The position numbers were made by a program, and so were the translations under genes. Below the pieces are notes generated by a model. That model was not told the origin of the DNA and searched no databases. It was given only the letters and a program-made list of their open reading frames with translations. From Lamellibrachia columna (lineage: Eukaryota; Annelida; Polychaeta; Sabellida; Siboglinidae), in contig OY759268.1 of NCBI GenBank assembly GCA_963662155.1, positions 4,975,701 to 5,039,700 on the forward strand: a DNA stretch of 64,000 nucleotides. The letters run 5' to 3'. Shown piece after piece: positions 1-14,089 of this stretch. Within the stretch, counting starts at the first letter, position 1. Every line of letters begins with the position of its first letter.

Positions 1-2882
1 ACTTATGACAGCTAACTGACGTTGATGCCCATCACTAATTAAAACGATGATTCGAAACAAGTTATTGAATATAGCTCTCGAAAAATTTAGGTTTTTACAA
101 TTTTTTTATTTCAACCCTAACAGCCATTGGGTGTATTCCCCGTGACCAAACCATATGTTTTGAATTATATAAAATTGCATATTATCATTTTCAGAGTGTG
201 GCTCAATAGATATATGGTTTTCTTTTATACAAAGGCTGTGATGACACAGATGATTAGCATCTAAGCATGGGTCAACTAGAGTGATTCTATGTGGAAGCAT
301 GTAACTGAGCCTATATGAACAGTCATTGCACGACTAGTCACATCTGAGTTGTCAGTTAGTAACTCCATATTTCACAATTCTTTCTTTTGTGCAGCCTGTC
401 CTTTGTACACACTCATTGCTTGGTGACAGGCATCAGTTTTCATGCATTTTACAACTATATTTTTAATAAAAAAACCTCCCACGTGTATGGTCAATGGCTA
501 CTGCATTTCCATTGCTAAAGTACCTATTTTGACATGACAATGTTTGCAAAAAAAATGGAAGTGAACATATTTTAGAGACAAGCATATATCGTGCACCCTA
601 CAAAAAATATTACATCCATCTACGTTTGATTTCTAGACACATTTGAGCAGAATCAGATAGATCATAGACTCAGACTGGGCAGTGCATACAACGGATAGCA
701 ACTTTAGTGTGTAACAACCTGTAATTCACCTCAGCTCTTGAAAGTACACATTTTCTCAGCTAGCTTGAATGAATTCCTAACACAATGTTTCAGAACGACC
801 GCCATGTGTTCTGTAATCACATTGTATTCAGCCAGTTTTTATTTTGCACTTAAAATCACATTATTTGTTTACCTCCAGCACTATTACACAGATGTAGATA
901 TAGACAAGATTCACCTTAATGTGTGAATTTCTTCAAAGCCAGACTTCTCAACTAGTTAAATTGCATAACATTATACAATCTAATTGGTAAACTTGCAATA
1001 AACTGCTGGATCAGCTCCTGCCAGTCACCAGCCATTATACAGATGTAAATATACACAAGATTCAACTTAACATGTCAATTCCTTCAAAGCTAAACTTCTC
1101 AACTACTCAAATTCCATAACTTTATACAACCTAATTGGTAAACTTGCAATAAACTGCTGGATCAGCTCCTGCCAGTCAGCAGACATTATACAGATGTAAA
1201 TATACACAAGATTCAACTTAACCTGTCAATTCCTTCAAAGCTAAACTTCTCAACTAGTTCAATTCCATAACATTATACAATTTAATTAACAACCTTGCAA
1301 TATATTTCATACAGTGTCTACTATTTGCCTACTGACATCTCTGCGTACACAATGATACGTAGACCTAGAGACCATCACACGCGATACAACACTAGTCATG
1401 ACAGCTAACTGACGTTGATGTCCATCAGTAATTAAAACGATGATTCGAAACAAGTTATTGCACATAGCTCTCGAGAAAATTTAGGTTTTTATAATTTTTT
1501 TTTCAACCCTAACAGCCATTGGGTGTATTCCCCGTGACCAAACCATGTTTTGAATTATATAAAATTGCATATTATCATTTTGAGAGTGTGGCTCAATAGA
1601 TATATGGTTTTCTTTCATACAAAGGCTGTGACGACACAGATGATTAGCATATAAGCATGGGTCAACAAGAGTGATTCTATGTGAAACATGCAACTGAGCC
1701 TATATGAACTGTCTTCGCATGACTGTAGTCACACCTGAGTTGTCAGTTAGTAACTCCATATTTCACAATTCTTTCTTTTGTGCAGCCTGTCCTTTGTACA
1801 CACTCATCGCTTGGTGACAGGCATCAGTTTTCATGCATTTTACAACTATATTTTTAATAAAAAAACCTCCTACGTGTCTGGTCAATGGCTACTGCATTTC
1901 TATTGCTAAAGTACCTATTTTTACATTGACAATGTTTGCCAAAAAAAATGGAAGTGAACATATTTTAGAGACAAGCATATATCGTGCACCCTACAAAAAA
2001 AATATTACATCCATCTACATGTTTGATTTCTACAAACATTTGAGCAGAACCAGATATATCGTAGATTCAGACTGGGCAGTGAATACACAGGATAGCCACT
2101 TGAGTGCATAACAACCTGTATTTCACCTAAGCTCTTGAAAGTACACATTTTCTCAGCTAGCTTGAATGAATTCCTAACACAATGTTTCAGAACGACCGGC
2201 ATGTGTTCTGTAATCACATTGTATTCAGCCAGTTTTTATTTTGCACTTAAAATCACATTATTTGTTTACCTCCAGCACTATTACACATATGTAGATATAT
2301 ACAAGATTTATCTTAATGTGTGAATTCCTTCAAAGCCAGACTTCTCAAGTAGTTAAATTACATAACATTATACAATCTAATTGTTAAACTTGCAATAAAC
2401 CGCTGGATCAGCTCATGTAAGACAGTAGACATTATACAGATGTAAACAAGATTCACCTTAACCTGTCAATTCCTTTAAACCTAAGCTTCTCAACTACTAC
2501 AATTCCATAATATTATACAATCTAATTAACAAACTTGCAATATATTTCATGCAGTGTCTACTATCTGCCTACTGACATCTCTGCGAACACAATGATAGAA
2601 AGACCTAGAGACCATCACACACGATACAACACTAGTCATGACAGCTAAGTGACGTTGATGCCCATCACTAATTAAAACGATGATTCGAAACAAGTTATTG
2701 CACATAGCTCTCGAAAAATTTAGGTTTTTAAATCTTTTTATTTCAACCCTAACAGCCATTGGGGAGTGTTCCTCATGACCAAACCATATGTTTTGAATTA
2801 TATAAAATTGCATATTATCATTTTCAGAGTGTGGCTGAATAGATATATGGTTTTCTTTTATACAAAGGCTGTGATGACACAG
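1..2882. repeat. Tandem array of ~1.24-1.40 kb units (window starts inside it)
   Basis: The same opening sequence (gacagctaactgacgttgat and what follows) recurs near positions 5, 1400 and 2640. This gives unit spacings of about 1,396 and 1,240 bp, with the third copy cut off at about 2,882. The first unit is longer because it carries extra copies of an internal ~150-bp repeat. Short ORFs of 60-90 codons recur between copies but differ by indels and look non-coding. The array joins a LINE end on its right, so the LINE is either inserted in it or marks its edge. Confidence 0.85.
980..1300. repeat. Nested ~150-bp direct repeats inside the first 1.4-kb unit
   Basis: The segment taattggtaaacttgcaata, followed by a stretch about trips to a tacagatgtaaatatacac motif, recurs with about 151 bp spacing (near 981 and 1132), with a diverged third copy near 1280. 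The next 1.24-kb unit has fewer copies, which explains the unit length difference. Confidence 0.7.
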
Positions 2883-3101
2883 ACTCAGACTCATTTATTT
2901 TGACCAAGTAAATGTAACACAATCGACATATAAACAAAGTAAATAAAATAAATAGTCACGGAGACTCCCATTAAGACATTGAGTATGTCGCTATCATGGG
3001 AGCCACCACTGATTTAGTCAAGCAATTGAAAATATTATATTAAAAATTAAGAATACAAGTGACAGCAATAATAAAAGAAATAAGATTATAATTATATAAT
3101 A

Positions 3102-3180
<79 letters not shown>

Positions 3181-3908
3181 AAACTATATGTATACAAGCA
3201 CATCCATGTACATATATGCATATGTATGGCTGCCTACAAGATATACCTACATATTAATTACACAAATAAATAACTATACACGTATGCCCTGATTTCGGCA
3301 AATGTAACAATTATAATTATAATTAATCATAATTACCAAGAAGATATTGTTTTATGTAACTGGAGAAACCATATAGACTATGAGTATGGACTTTGTCAGT
3401 AATATCATTTGGACTATTGTTAACAGTTCTAATCATGCTGTATCTAATACATTTGTTTGCGAAAACATGATTATTTCTTGACATAAATAAGCGATTTTTG
3501 TATCGTGTGTCATATTGATGTATTTCAAAAGTGTTAGTATAAGGTATATTATAAAAATATTCAGGTAGTTGTTTATTTATTAATTTATGATAAAACTAAG
3601 TTCTTGTAGCTTGTAGATGTCACTGACCTTTAATAATTTGAGTTCTTTATAAATAGGAGCAGTGTGTGCATTATATTTACTTAACATGATTATTCTAATT
3701 GCTTTTTTCTGAAGTATAAATATGCGTTGCGTTTGATACCCCCATGCCAATATACCATAGTTTATATAAGGTAATATGATAGAATTGAACATTGTCCTTA
3801 GAATATGCTGTTGTAAAAAATTTTTAAGTTTTTTTAGAATTCCAGTGGTTCTAGATATTTTGTGTGCTACTTTGTTTATGTGACTGTCCCAGTTCAAGTG
3901 ATTATTTA
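2883..3908 (-). mobile_element. 5'-truncated LINE, RT C-terminal region and 3' tail
   Basis: On the minus strand a 110-codon frame ending at 3580 reads LNNHLNWDSHINKVAHKIS, then ILPYINYGILAWGY, then KKAIRIIMLSKYNAHTAP. This is the typical region downstream of the catalytic box in jockey/CR1-like reverse transcriptases. After one frame slip near 3585 the protein continues (INKQLPEYFYNIP, then KCIRYSMIRTVNNSP) to a stop near 3324. The 3' part holds a (TA)n run and ends near 2883 with a short repeated gagtctgagtc-like tail. No catalytic box is present, so this is a dead 5'-truncated copy. It lies between two different satellite arrays. Confidence 0.85.
3107..3177. repeat. (TA)n microsatellite in the LINE 3' tail
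   Basis: About 35 uninterrupted TA dinucleotides. Confidence 0.97.
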
Positions 3909-5358
3909 GCATATGAAAAATAAAAAAATTGTATTTATTAGCAATGAAATATCATATTGAACATCAACTTGCGCAATAAATCAGCTCGTGCACATCAAAC
4001 GTTATAGTACAATACTAAAATGTACATTTATTTGACGTTTTATATTTAGTAGATCTGTTATAAGACACCTCCTAAGGGAGACTGTTAATCAGTTTAAATA
4101 GTAGCGGCGTTTAACCAGTAATGATCTTGTTCACTAGATGGAATCTATAACATATATATAATAATATAATATTATCCAGTCTGACACCGACAATTGTCTA
4201 AGTCAAACACACACAACATGGGACAGGTTAGCAACCGTTTTTATTTATTTATTTATTTTCCAAAATATGAGCCCTAATTATATTATCATAATTGCAAATT
4301 ATAAAAATTATAAGAAATTTGTTATAACTAACTAATAATTTCATCCAAATTATGTGTAATATACACAATTAAGCTAATAACAACGACCAAAACATAAGCA
4401 TATCAACATTTTATAACCGTGTTTGTGACCCCGACTTCCGTCTATTTAAATAGGAGTCAGACCACAGTTGAAAATTGCATTGGTGGCCATGTTAACGTTT
4501 TGTTAGTTTATAAGAAAACGTGACCACTAAAAATTCTGAAACTTTTTCACAGCAACTGCCATCATGTCTTTGACATGCTGACCAAGTTTTACCAAAATCA
4601 CATACTTCCAGCTCTTTTAAAACGCCCCGACGTGCGATGCCCATCAATTTTGACAAAAATAGCCTTGTATTCATGCGCCCACGTGGCCCATAGCAGAAAA
4701 ATTCCCATAAATCCCTCCGCCTTTTAAACTCTAACAAAAATGCACCATTTCATAGCCAATAGCTTCTACAAACAAACCTGTCAATATACCTGCTCAATTG
4801 CACTTATGTCACATCATATGAATTCTTTAAATTAACATATCGCAATTTAATACGCCCTACATTCGTGTGAAACAATAAACAGGAAGGTCAACTGTGGTCT
4901 AACCCCAAATAGGGAATTTTTTGTTTCAGAAAGTGTCAAATTTTATATCAAGTTGCGGCACAGTGTATACGTAGACACATTATGGAACACTCCTACTTGT
5001 CAAGTCATTATTATTTGTTTGACAGCCAAGTCTAAACAATGCTTTGTCCGTATTATTAGCTGAAAACCAGTCACATAATTTAATTATAGGTCGATTTTGA
5101 CACTTGATAAATCATAGATCATGTACACTAGATTTACATAGCACTGCGAACCAATGAAGCCTGCTTACTGTCCCTTTGAATATACTAATGAGTTTATTTT
5201 TAAATTAGTATTCAAATAATTGCTTGATTTTAAACCAAACGTGGCATAACTTTGTAAGAAAATTTGACATTTTTGACATTTAACAGGATTTATGGTAAAT
5301 TCCAATGATTCAGGTTTGTCCAATTGTATTGTTTATGTGACTGCTTTCATACCTCTAG

Positions 5359-5760
5359 TTGATAAGATACAAGGCGAACGGCTTGATTTCGATACGCCAC
5401 CATAAAAGGGTATCACATGACCAGATGCCAGTCGCGGCCAGATTTGAAAATGCTGATCTACGCAGTGCTTCCAGTGGGTGTGACACAACCAAAATACAGC
5501 TATTCTGTCCAAATTTGTTACACAATGTTGCTAACGCACTGGGCCACAAGACTAATATCACCAATGATCGCTCTAGCCCAAAACGGTTACCTGTTCCGTC
5601 ACATACTTATGTCATACCCCCAATTTTCGCAAACTTTCCATTTTGGCATCCGATCTGTATCATGATGTTCGTTATTGCTACTGCTGTCTGCCTTTTCCAA
5701 GCAAACTGTTCACTTTTCCTATCAACCTGTGCCTATGGGAATGAGTATGTCTTATGTTAA
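5359..5760 (+). other. Recurrent ORF of the 2.1-kb satellite (function unknown)
   Basis: A 133-codon frame starting MIRYKANGLISIRHH and ending CAYGNEYVLC. Equivalent positions are 7894-8280 and 9990-10376 in the next copies. An overlapping frame (MTRCQSRPDLKML) begins about 58 nt downstream. Copies differ by one C in the run before aattttcgc (five here, six later). That swaps which of the two frames runs into the shared hydrophobic C-terminus (FPFWHPICIMMFVIATAVCL). No known family is recognised, and the frame switching argues against a conserved protein. Confidence 0.25.
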
Positions 5761-5764
5761 CCAC

Positions 5765-5860
5765 TTCAGATTTAAGGTTAGCTAGGGATGGGGTTAGCTA
5801 GAGATGGGGTTAGCCAGGCATGTAGTTAGCTAAAGATGGGGTTAGCTACGGTTAGGGTTG
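5765..5860. repeat. Short degenerate repeat of gttagctagggatgggg in each 2.1-kb unit
   Basis: Four to five imperfect ~18-bp copies. The same block recurs near 8300-8395 and 10400-10490. Confidence 0.7.
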
Positions 5861-7129
5861 CAAAGTACTGCACACAACATGAAATTGGTATTGATATGTG
5901 GTGAATAGACATTTTGGAAAGGCAACAGTTATTGTTGATATTAAAAATTGCTTATTGTACACTTTTAGCTTACCACAAGTTCTATAATGCTATTTTTAGC
6001 ATATGAAAAATAAAAAAATTGTATTTATTAGCAATGAAATATCATATTGAACATCAACTTGCGCAATATATCAGCTCATGCACATCAAACGTTATAGTAC
6101 AATACTAAAATGTACATTTATTTGACATGTTTTATATTTAGTAGATCGGTTATAAGACACCTCCTAAGGGAGACTGTTAATCAGTTTATATAGTAGCGGC
6201 GTTTAACCAGTAATGATCTTGTTCACTAGATGGAATCTATAACATATATATAATAATATAATATTATCCAGTCTGACACCGACAATTGTCTAAGTCAAAC
6301 ACACACAACATGGGACAGGTTAGCAACCGTTTTTATTTATTTATTTTCCAAAATATGAGCCCTAATTATATTATCATAATTGCAAATTATAAAAATTATA
6401 AGAAATTTGTTATAACAAACTAATAATTTCATCCAAATTATGTGTAATATACACAATTAAGCTAATAACAACGACCAAAACATAAGCATATCAACATTTT
6501 ATAACCGTGTTTGTGACCCCGACTTCCGTCTATTTAAATAGGAGTCAGACCACAGTTGAAAATTGCATTGGTGGCCATGTTAACGTTTTGTTAGTTTATA
6601 AGAAAACGTGACCACTAAAAAGTCTGAAACTTTTTCACAGCAACTGCCATCATGTCTTTGACATGCTGACCAAGTTTTACCAAAATCACATACTTCCAGC
6701 TCTTTTAAAAACGCCCCGACGTGCGGTGCCCATCAATTTTGACAAAAATAGCCTTGTATTCATGCGCCCACATGGCCCATAGCAGAAAAATTCCCATAAA
6801 TTCCTCCGCCTTTTAAACTCTAACAAAAATGCACCATTTCACAGCCAATAGCTTCTACAAACAAACCTGTGAATATGACTGCTCAATTGCACTTATGTCA
6901 CATCATATGAATTCTTTAAATTAACATATCGCAATTTAATACGCCCTACATTCGTGTGAAACAATAAACAGGAAGGTCAACTGTGGTCTTACCCCAAATA
7001 GGGAATTTTTTTGTTTCAGAAAGTGTCAAATTTTATATCAAGTTGTGGCACAGTGTATATGTAGACACATTATGGAACACTCCTACTTGTCAAGTCATTA
7101 TTATTTGTTTGACAGCCAAGTCTAAACAA

Positions 7130-8050
7130 TGCTTTGTCCGTATTATTAGCTGAAAACCAGTCACATAATTTAATTATAGGTCGATTTTGACACTTGATAA
7201 ATCATAGATCATGTACACTAGATTTACATAGCACTGCGAACCAATGAAGCCTGCTTACTGTCCCTTTGAATATACTAATGAGTCTATTTTTAAATTAGTA
7301 TTCAAATAATTGCTTGATTTTAAACCAAACGTGGCATAACTTTGTAAGAAAATTTGACATTTTTGACATTTAACAGGATTTAGGGTAAATTCCAATGATT
7401 CAGGTTTGTCCAATTGTATTGTTTATGTGACTGCTTTCATACTTCTAGTTGATAAGATACAAGGCGAACGGCTTGATTTCGATACGCCACCATAAAAGGG
7501 TATCACATGACTAGATGCCAGTCGCGTCCAGATTTGAAAATGCTGATCTACGCAGTGCTTCCAGTGGGTGTGACACAACCAAAATACAGCTATTCTGTCC
7601 AAATTTGTCCGTATTATTAGCTGAAAACCAGTCACATAATTTAATTATAGGTCGATTTTGACACTTGATAAATCATAGATCATGTACACTAGATTTACAT
7701 AACACTGCGAACCAATGAAGCCTGCTTACTGTCCCTTTGAATATACTAATGAGTCTATTTTTAAATTAGTATTCAAATAATTGCTTGATTTTAAACCAAA
7801 CGTGGCATAACTTTGTAAGAAAATTTAGGGTAAATTCCAATGATTCAGGTTTGTCCAATTGTATTGTTTATGTGACTGCTTTCATACTTCTAGTTGATAA
7901 GATACAAGGCGAACGGCTTGATTTCGATACGCCACCATAAAAGGGTATCACATGACCAGATGCCAGTCGCGGCCAGATTTGAAAATGCTGATCTACGCAG
8001 TGCTTCCAGTGGGTGTGACACAACCAAAATACAGCTATTCTGTCCAAATT
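7130..8050. repeat. Internal ~470-bp duplication in satellite copy 2
   Basis: The stretch beginning tccgtattattagctgaaaa at about 7137 restarts at about 7609, joined inside the sequence ccaaatttgt. This makes copy 2 about 440 bp longer than its neighbours. The second half has lost a short tttgacattttt segment. Confidence 0.85.
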
Positions 8051-11000
8051 TGTTACACAATGTTGCTAACGCACTGGGCCACAAGACGAATATCACCAAT
8101 GATCGCTCTAGTCCAAAATGGTTACCTGTTCCGTCACATACTTATGTCATACCCCCCAATTTTCGCAAACTTTCCATTTTGGCATCCGATCTGTATCATG
8201 ATGTTCGTTATTGCTACTGCTGTCTGCCTTTTCCAAGCAAACTGTTCACTTTTCCTATCAACCTGTGCCTATGGGAATGAGTATGTCTTATGTTAACCAC
8301 TTCAGAGTTATGGTTAGCTAGGGATGGGATTAGCTAGAGATGGGGTTAGCCAGGCATGTGGTTAGCTAAAGATGGGGTTAGCTACGGTTAGGGTTGCAAA
8401 GTACTGCACACAACATGAAATTGGTATTGATATGTGGTGAATAGACATTTTGGAAAGGCAACAGTTATTGTTGATATTAAAAATTGCTTATTGTACACTT
8501 TTAGCTTACCACAATTTCTATAATGCTATTTTTACCATATGAAAAATAAAAAAATTGTATTTATTAGCAATGAAATATCATATTGAACATCAACTTGCGC
8601 AATATATCAGCTCGTGCACATCAAACGTTATAGTACAATACTAAAATGTACATTTATTTGACATGTTTTATATTTAGTAGATCGGTTATAAGACACCTCC
8701 TAAGGGAGACTGTTAATCAGTTTAAATAGTAGCGGCGTTTAAGCAGTAATGATCTTGTTCACTAGATGGAATCTATAACATATATATAATAATATAATAT
8801 TATCCAGTCTGACACCGACAATTGTCTAAGTCAAACACACTCAACATGGGACAGGTTAGCAACCGTTTTTATTTATTTATTTATTTTCCAAAATATGAGC
8901 CCTAATTATATTATCATAATTGCAAATTATAAAAATTATAAGAAATTTGTTATAACAAACTAATAATTTCATCCAAATTATGTGTAATATACACAATTAA
9001 TCTAATAACAACGACCAAAACATAAGCATATCAACATTTTATAACCGTGTTTGTGACCCCGACTTCCGTCTATTTAAATAGGAGTCAGACCACAGTTGAA
9101 AATTGCATTGGTGGCCATGTTAACGTTTTGTTAGTTTATAAGAAAACGTGACCACTAAAAATTCTGAAACTTTTTCACAGCAACTGCCATCATGTCTTTG
9201 ACATGCTGACCAAGTTTTACCAAAATCACATACTTCCAGCTCTTTTAAAAAACGCCCCGACGTGCGATGCCCATCAATTTTGACAAAAATAGCCTTGTAT
9301 TCATGCGCCCACGTGGCCCATAGCAGAAAAATTCCCATAAATCCCTCCGCCTTTTAAACTCTAACAAAAATGCACCATTTCACAGCCAATAGCTTCTACA
9401 AACAAACCTGTCAATATGCCTGCTCAATTGCACTTATGTCACATCATATGAATTCTTTAAATTAACATATCGCAATTTAATACGCCCTACATTCGTGTGA
9501 AACAATAAACAGGAAGGTCAACTGTGGTCTTACCCCAAATAGGGAATTTTTTTGTTTCAGAAAGTGTCAAATTTTATATCAAGTTGCGGCACAGTGTATA
9601 TGTAGACACATTATGGAACACTCCTACTTGTCAAGTCATTATTATTTGTTTGACAGCCAAGTCTAAACAATGCTTTGTCCGTATTATTAGCTGAAAACCA
9701 GTCACATAATTTAATTATAGGTCGATTTTGACACTTGATAAATCATAGATCATGTACACTAGATTTACATAGCACTGCGAACCAATGAAGCCTGCTTACT
9801 GTCCCTTTGAATATACTAATGAGTCTATTTTTAAATTAGTATTCAAATAATTGCTTGATTTTAAACCAAACGTGGCATAACTTTGTAAGAAAATTTGACA
9901 TTTTTGACATTTAACAGGATTTAGGGTAAATTCCAATGATTCAGGTTTGTCCAATTGTATTGTTTATGTGACTGCTTTCATACTTCTAGTTGATAAGATA
10001 CAAGGCGAACGGCTTGATTTCGATACGCCACCATAAAAGGGTATCACATGACCAGATGCCAGTCGCAGCCAGATTTGAAAATGCTGATCTACGCAGTGCT
10101 TCCAGTGGATGTGACACAACCAAAATACAGCTATTCTGTCCAAATTTGTTACACAATGTTGCTAACGCACTGGGCCACAAGACGAATATCACCAATGATC
10201 GCTCTAGTCCAAAATGGTTATCTGTTCCGTCACATACTTATGTCATACCCCCCAATTTTCGCAAACTTTCCATTTTGGCATCCGATCTGTATCATGATGT
10301 TCGTTATTGCTACTGCTGTCTGCCTTTTCCAAGCAAACTGTTCACTTTTCCTATCAACCTGTGCCTATGGGAATGAGTATGTCTTATGTTAACCACTTCA
10401 GAGTTATGGTTAGCTAGGGATGGGGTTAGCTAGAGATGGGGTTAGCTAGGCATGTGGTTAGCTAAAGATGGGGTTAGCTACGGTTAGGGTTGCAAAGTAC
10501 TGCACACAACATGAAATTGGTATTGATATGTGGTGAATAGACATTTTGGAAAGGCAACAGTTATTGTTGATATTAAAAATTGCTTATTGTACACTTTTAG
10601 CTTACCACAAGTTCTATAATGCTATTTTTAGCATATGAAAAATAAAAAAATTGTATTTATTAGCAATGAAATATCATATTGAACATCAACTTGCGCAATA
10701 TATCAGCTCGTGCACATCAAACGTTATAGTACAATACTAAAATGTACATTTATTTGACATGTTTTATATTTAGTAGATCGGTTATAAGACACCTCCTAAG
10801 GGAGACTGTTAATCAGTTTAAATAGTAGCGGCGTTTAAGCAGTAATGATCTTGTTCACTAGATGGAATCTATAACATATATATAATAATATAATATTATC
10901 CAGTCTGACACCGACAATTGTCTAAGTCAAACACACTCAACATGGGACAGGTTAGCAACCGTTTTTATTTATTTATTTATTTTCCAAAATATGAGCCCTA

Positions 11001-11640
11001 ATTATATTATCATAATTGCAAATTATAAAAATTATAAGAAATTTGTTATAACAAACTAATAATTTCATCCAAATTATGTGTAATATACACAATTAAGCTA
11101 ATAACAACGACCAAAACATAAGCATATCAACATTTTATAACCGTGTTTGTGACCCCGACTTCCGTCTATTTAAATAGGAGTCAGACCACAGTTGAAAATT
11201 GCATTGGTGGCCATATTAACGTTTTGTTAGTTTATAAGAAAACGTGACCACTAAAAATTCTGAAACTTTTTCACAGCAACTGCCATCATGTCTTTGACAT
11301 GCTGACCAAGTTTTACCAAAATCACATACTTCCAGCTCTTTTAAAACGCCCCGACGTGCGATGCCCATCAATTTTGACAAAAATAGCCTTGTATTCATGC
11401 GCCCACGTGGCCCATAGCAGAAAAATTCCCAAAAATCCCTCCGCCTTTTAAACTCTAACAAAAATGCACCATTTCACAGCCAATAGCTTCTACAAACAAA
11501 CCTGTCAATATGCCTGCTCAATTGCACTTATGTCACATCATATGAATTCTTTAAATTCACATATCGCAATTTAATACGCCCTACATTCGTGTGAAACAAT
11601 AAACAGGAAGGTCAACTGTGGTCTTACCCCTTAATACGCC

Positions 11641-12520
11641 CTACATTCGGAAGGTCAACTGTGGTCTTACCCCAAAAGCGGCAATGTCGGCAAGAAAAGG
11701 GTAAAAAGGGTGACCGGCTACACATCCTATTTGTTCTTTAACGTCATAACCAGTTTAGTTGTTTAGTCGCTACTAACACACACTTTAATACCACGGGCAA
11801 CTGAATCAACTTGGGCCTTTGTAACTAATATTTTATATACTAACTAAAGGGTATGCAACAAGGAATGCCACCACTCACCTTTCAACATCCGTATCTGAGC
11901 TTTGCAATGCATAATCCGATTACTACGATCACACACACACATGTCCAAATGAATAAACTTTCACTATACCTACTTTTGATTACACATATGTCTGTATTTC
12001 TTAACGAAAAGACATATTTTAACGACTGCGCGCGTAAAAGTACATACGACGAAACGTCACCACGTGACAACGCAGACGAAAGTGAGGTGCAGCACACTTT
12101 ATCACCGAAATAGTCGACCCTACAAAAAGTCAGCACCGTCTCTGTCTGACAACTTCTACGTGGGGTGACAGTTGTGCGGTTATATTTTTGATCTATCAAT
12201 GAAGACATCGGAAAAAATAACCTTTTGGTAAGTCATATATGCAATTTAAGGTTTACGCAAAATTTGTCCACTGAAAGTTGTTGTACATTTATTTCTGGGA
12301 GTGTAGGAAGAGAAGGGCGTAGAACTACTATTGCTCTGTCCTGCAAACGTACAACGCACTTTGTAAAAAATATTCCATATGAGTTTATGAGCTTGTAATT
12401 TTTTTCCCTGCCAGCATGTTGCAACGAGTGCACATATCATAATATTTTAACTCGAAAATATGATGCTGTAATTCCACAATGAATAAAAAATGTTTTGAGT
12501 GTTTTTAGATTGTTAGACAA
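11641..12520. other. Unique sequence, nothing recognised
   Basis: Short overlapping frames of 65-108 codons exist on both strands (for example 11853-12113 plus and 11882-12208 minus). None matches a family I know, and none has supporting splice or promoter signals. Confidence 0.4.
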
Positions 12521-12525
12521 CTACA

Positions 12526-12636
<111 letters not shown>

Positions 12637-12665
12637 TATTTATACCGTGTATAAAGATAATGAAT

Positions 12666-12828
<163 letters not shown>

Positions 12829-13138
12829 CTGCCTCTACACATGTGATTTTATATTTATATTTCACAGAAATTTCCAAGATGATGCACCCCGAAGAAGAAG
12901 TATTATGGCTGTGTAAAAATGGCCATAATGTCCTAATTACTGGACAGGCAGTATATATTAAATATAAATTACTCTGTTATGGTAACTTTTAGCCACTTTT
13001 ATGTTACATAACTGGACGGTTCTCGCAGAACTCGACAGGTTTTGCCGCTTCATCAGCCTTTTGGCGACTACGGCGCCTCGTGCGTTTGCGTTAAAATTGA
13101 CAATCTTCTCCCGTCGGTCGTCTCGGGCATATGCCCCA
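12829..13138. other. Unique DNA, locally CpG-rich
   Basis: 13020-13130 is richer in CG dinucleotides than its surroundings. No gene is recognised. Confidence 0.3.
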
Positions 13139-13424
13139 ATCATGTGCAGATATACCCCAGTGCAGTAAGTTAATAAGTTCATCTACACAACGTGACATCA
13201 TGATTGTGACGGAACGCTTATACTTAACAGTTAATCGCTAGATGGCGAAACTATCTTATCATTTACCATTGAAGTCGCCACATTAATGATATGCATGCCG
13301 GCACGGCTTGACCAATGAGAAAGCTTGGTGTGTAGTAAAATGTGCTCCTAATAATCATGTGCAGAGATACCCCAGTGCAGTAAGTTAATAAGTTCATCTA
13401 CACAACGTGACGTCATGATGTAGA
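13139..13424. repeat. Pair of ~68-bp direct repeats carrying a CRE-like site
   Basis: The block from aatcatgtgcaga to tcatgat occurs at about 13139-13206 and again at about 13357-13424, with few differences. The second copy ends with the palindrome tgacgtca (a consensus CRE). The first has tgacatca there. Between them lies unique sequence with a CTCF-like site. Confidence 0.8.
13235..13248 (+). promoter_or_regulatory. CTCF-like motif (weak)
   Basis: tcgctagatggcga matches 11 of 14 positions of the consensus CCASYAGRKGGCRS. Confidence 0.25.
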
Positions 13425-14011
13425 TGTTATTAAAATGTATATTTAATTTGGTTCTTCCGTATTTACGGGTGCATGGGTCGTATATGATATATGCCATACG
13501 CCGATGGGGATACTCATTAGCTAAACCACCAGCTAACCCGTGCGACAGGAAGTGGGAGGTGGGTCCTAAAAATAGGTGGGAAGTTGGCCTAAAATAGGTG
13601 GATGAGAGGTGTGATTTTGAGGTAGGATGTGTTAAAGACAGTAATGCTATAACAGGATAGTAAATGTGGATTCATTGGTTATATATATTGGAGTGTATAG
13701 GGCCTAATTATCATGCTGTTTGTCTTCTGTCTTTTGGTTTTCTTCGTCGCATGGCTTTTTTATGTACTCTGTATGTGAGACACACCAATATCAGGCATCC
13801 ACTTCGGTAGATATTCCCAAAATATTGGCATTATCATTATATCAAGCACAGCTGGTTATGTTGATATTATTTATATGGGCGGAGTTGACCAAGTAATACG
13901 CATGGGTATATTAGAATCCGCTAGGTGCGCTGCGGAAAATTCGGACGTAGAAATTGACCCAGAATATGTGACCGCCATCTTAGGCTCCGCCTGGTTTTGA
14001 TGGTCATGCAG
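13425..14011. other. Unique sequence upstream of the candidate 14.1-kb gene
   Basis: No coding signal. 13550-13615 has a few aggtggg-type near-repeats. CG content rises toward 13.9-14.4 kb, which would fit a promoter. Confidence 0.3.
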
Positions 14012-14036
14012 ATTTGCATCATAACATTATGCAAAT
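14012..14036. promoter_or_regulatory. Inverted pair of POU octamer motifs
   Basis: atttgcat at 14012-14019 and its exact reverse complement atgcaaat at 14029-14036 are separated by 9 bp, about 55 bp upstream of the candidate start codon at 14090. ATTTGCAT is the classical octamer bound by POU factors. Function here is inferred. Confidence 0.4.
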
Positions 14037-14089
14037 GAACGTGTGACCTTAACTGATACATATATCAACCAATGGAAGACTGACGAAGC

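Larger units (their letters stand above)
3909..11640. repeat. Satellite array with ~2.09-kb units, 3.5 copies
   Basis: Units start at the motif atatgaaaaataaaaaaatt at 3911, 6001, 8537 and 10633. Spacings are about 2,090, 2,536 (enlarged by an internal duplication) and 2,096 bp. The last unit stops after about 1.0 kb near 11,640, ending with a small repeat of tacgccctacattcg. Copies look nearly identical by eye. Each has an AT-rich left half, a region with an 80-codon minus-strand frame (4492-4737 in copy 1), and a right half with overlapping plus-strand frames. I recognise no transposase or RT, so I call it a complex satellite of unknown origin. Confidence 0.88.

Noticed and set aside
4492..4737. 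80-codon minus ORF MLEFKRRRDLWEFFCYGPRG in the 2.1-kb satellite
   Set aside because: Start and frame differ between copies through A-run indels, and there is no homology I recognise.
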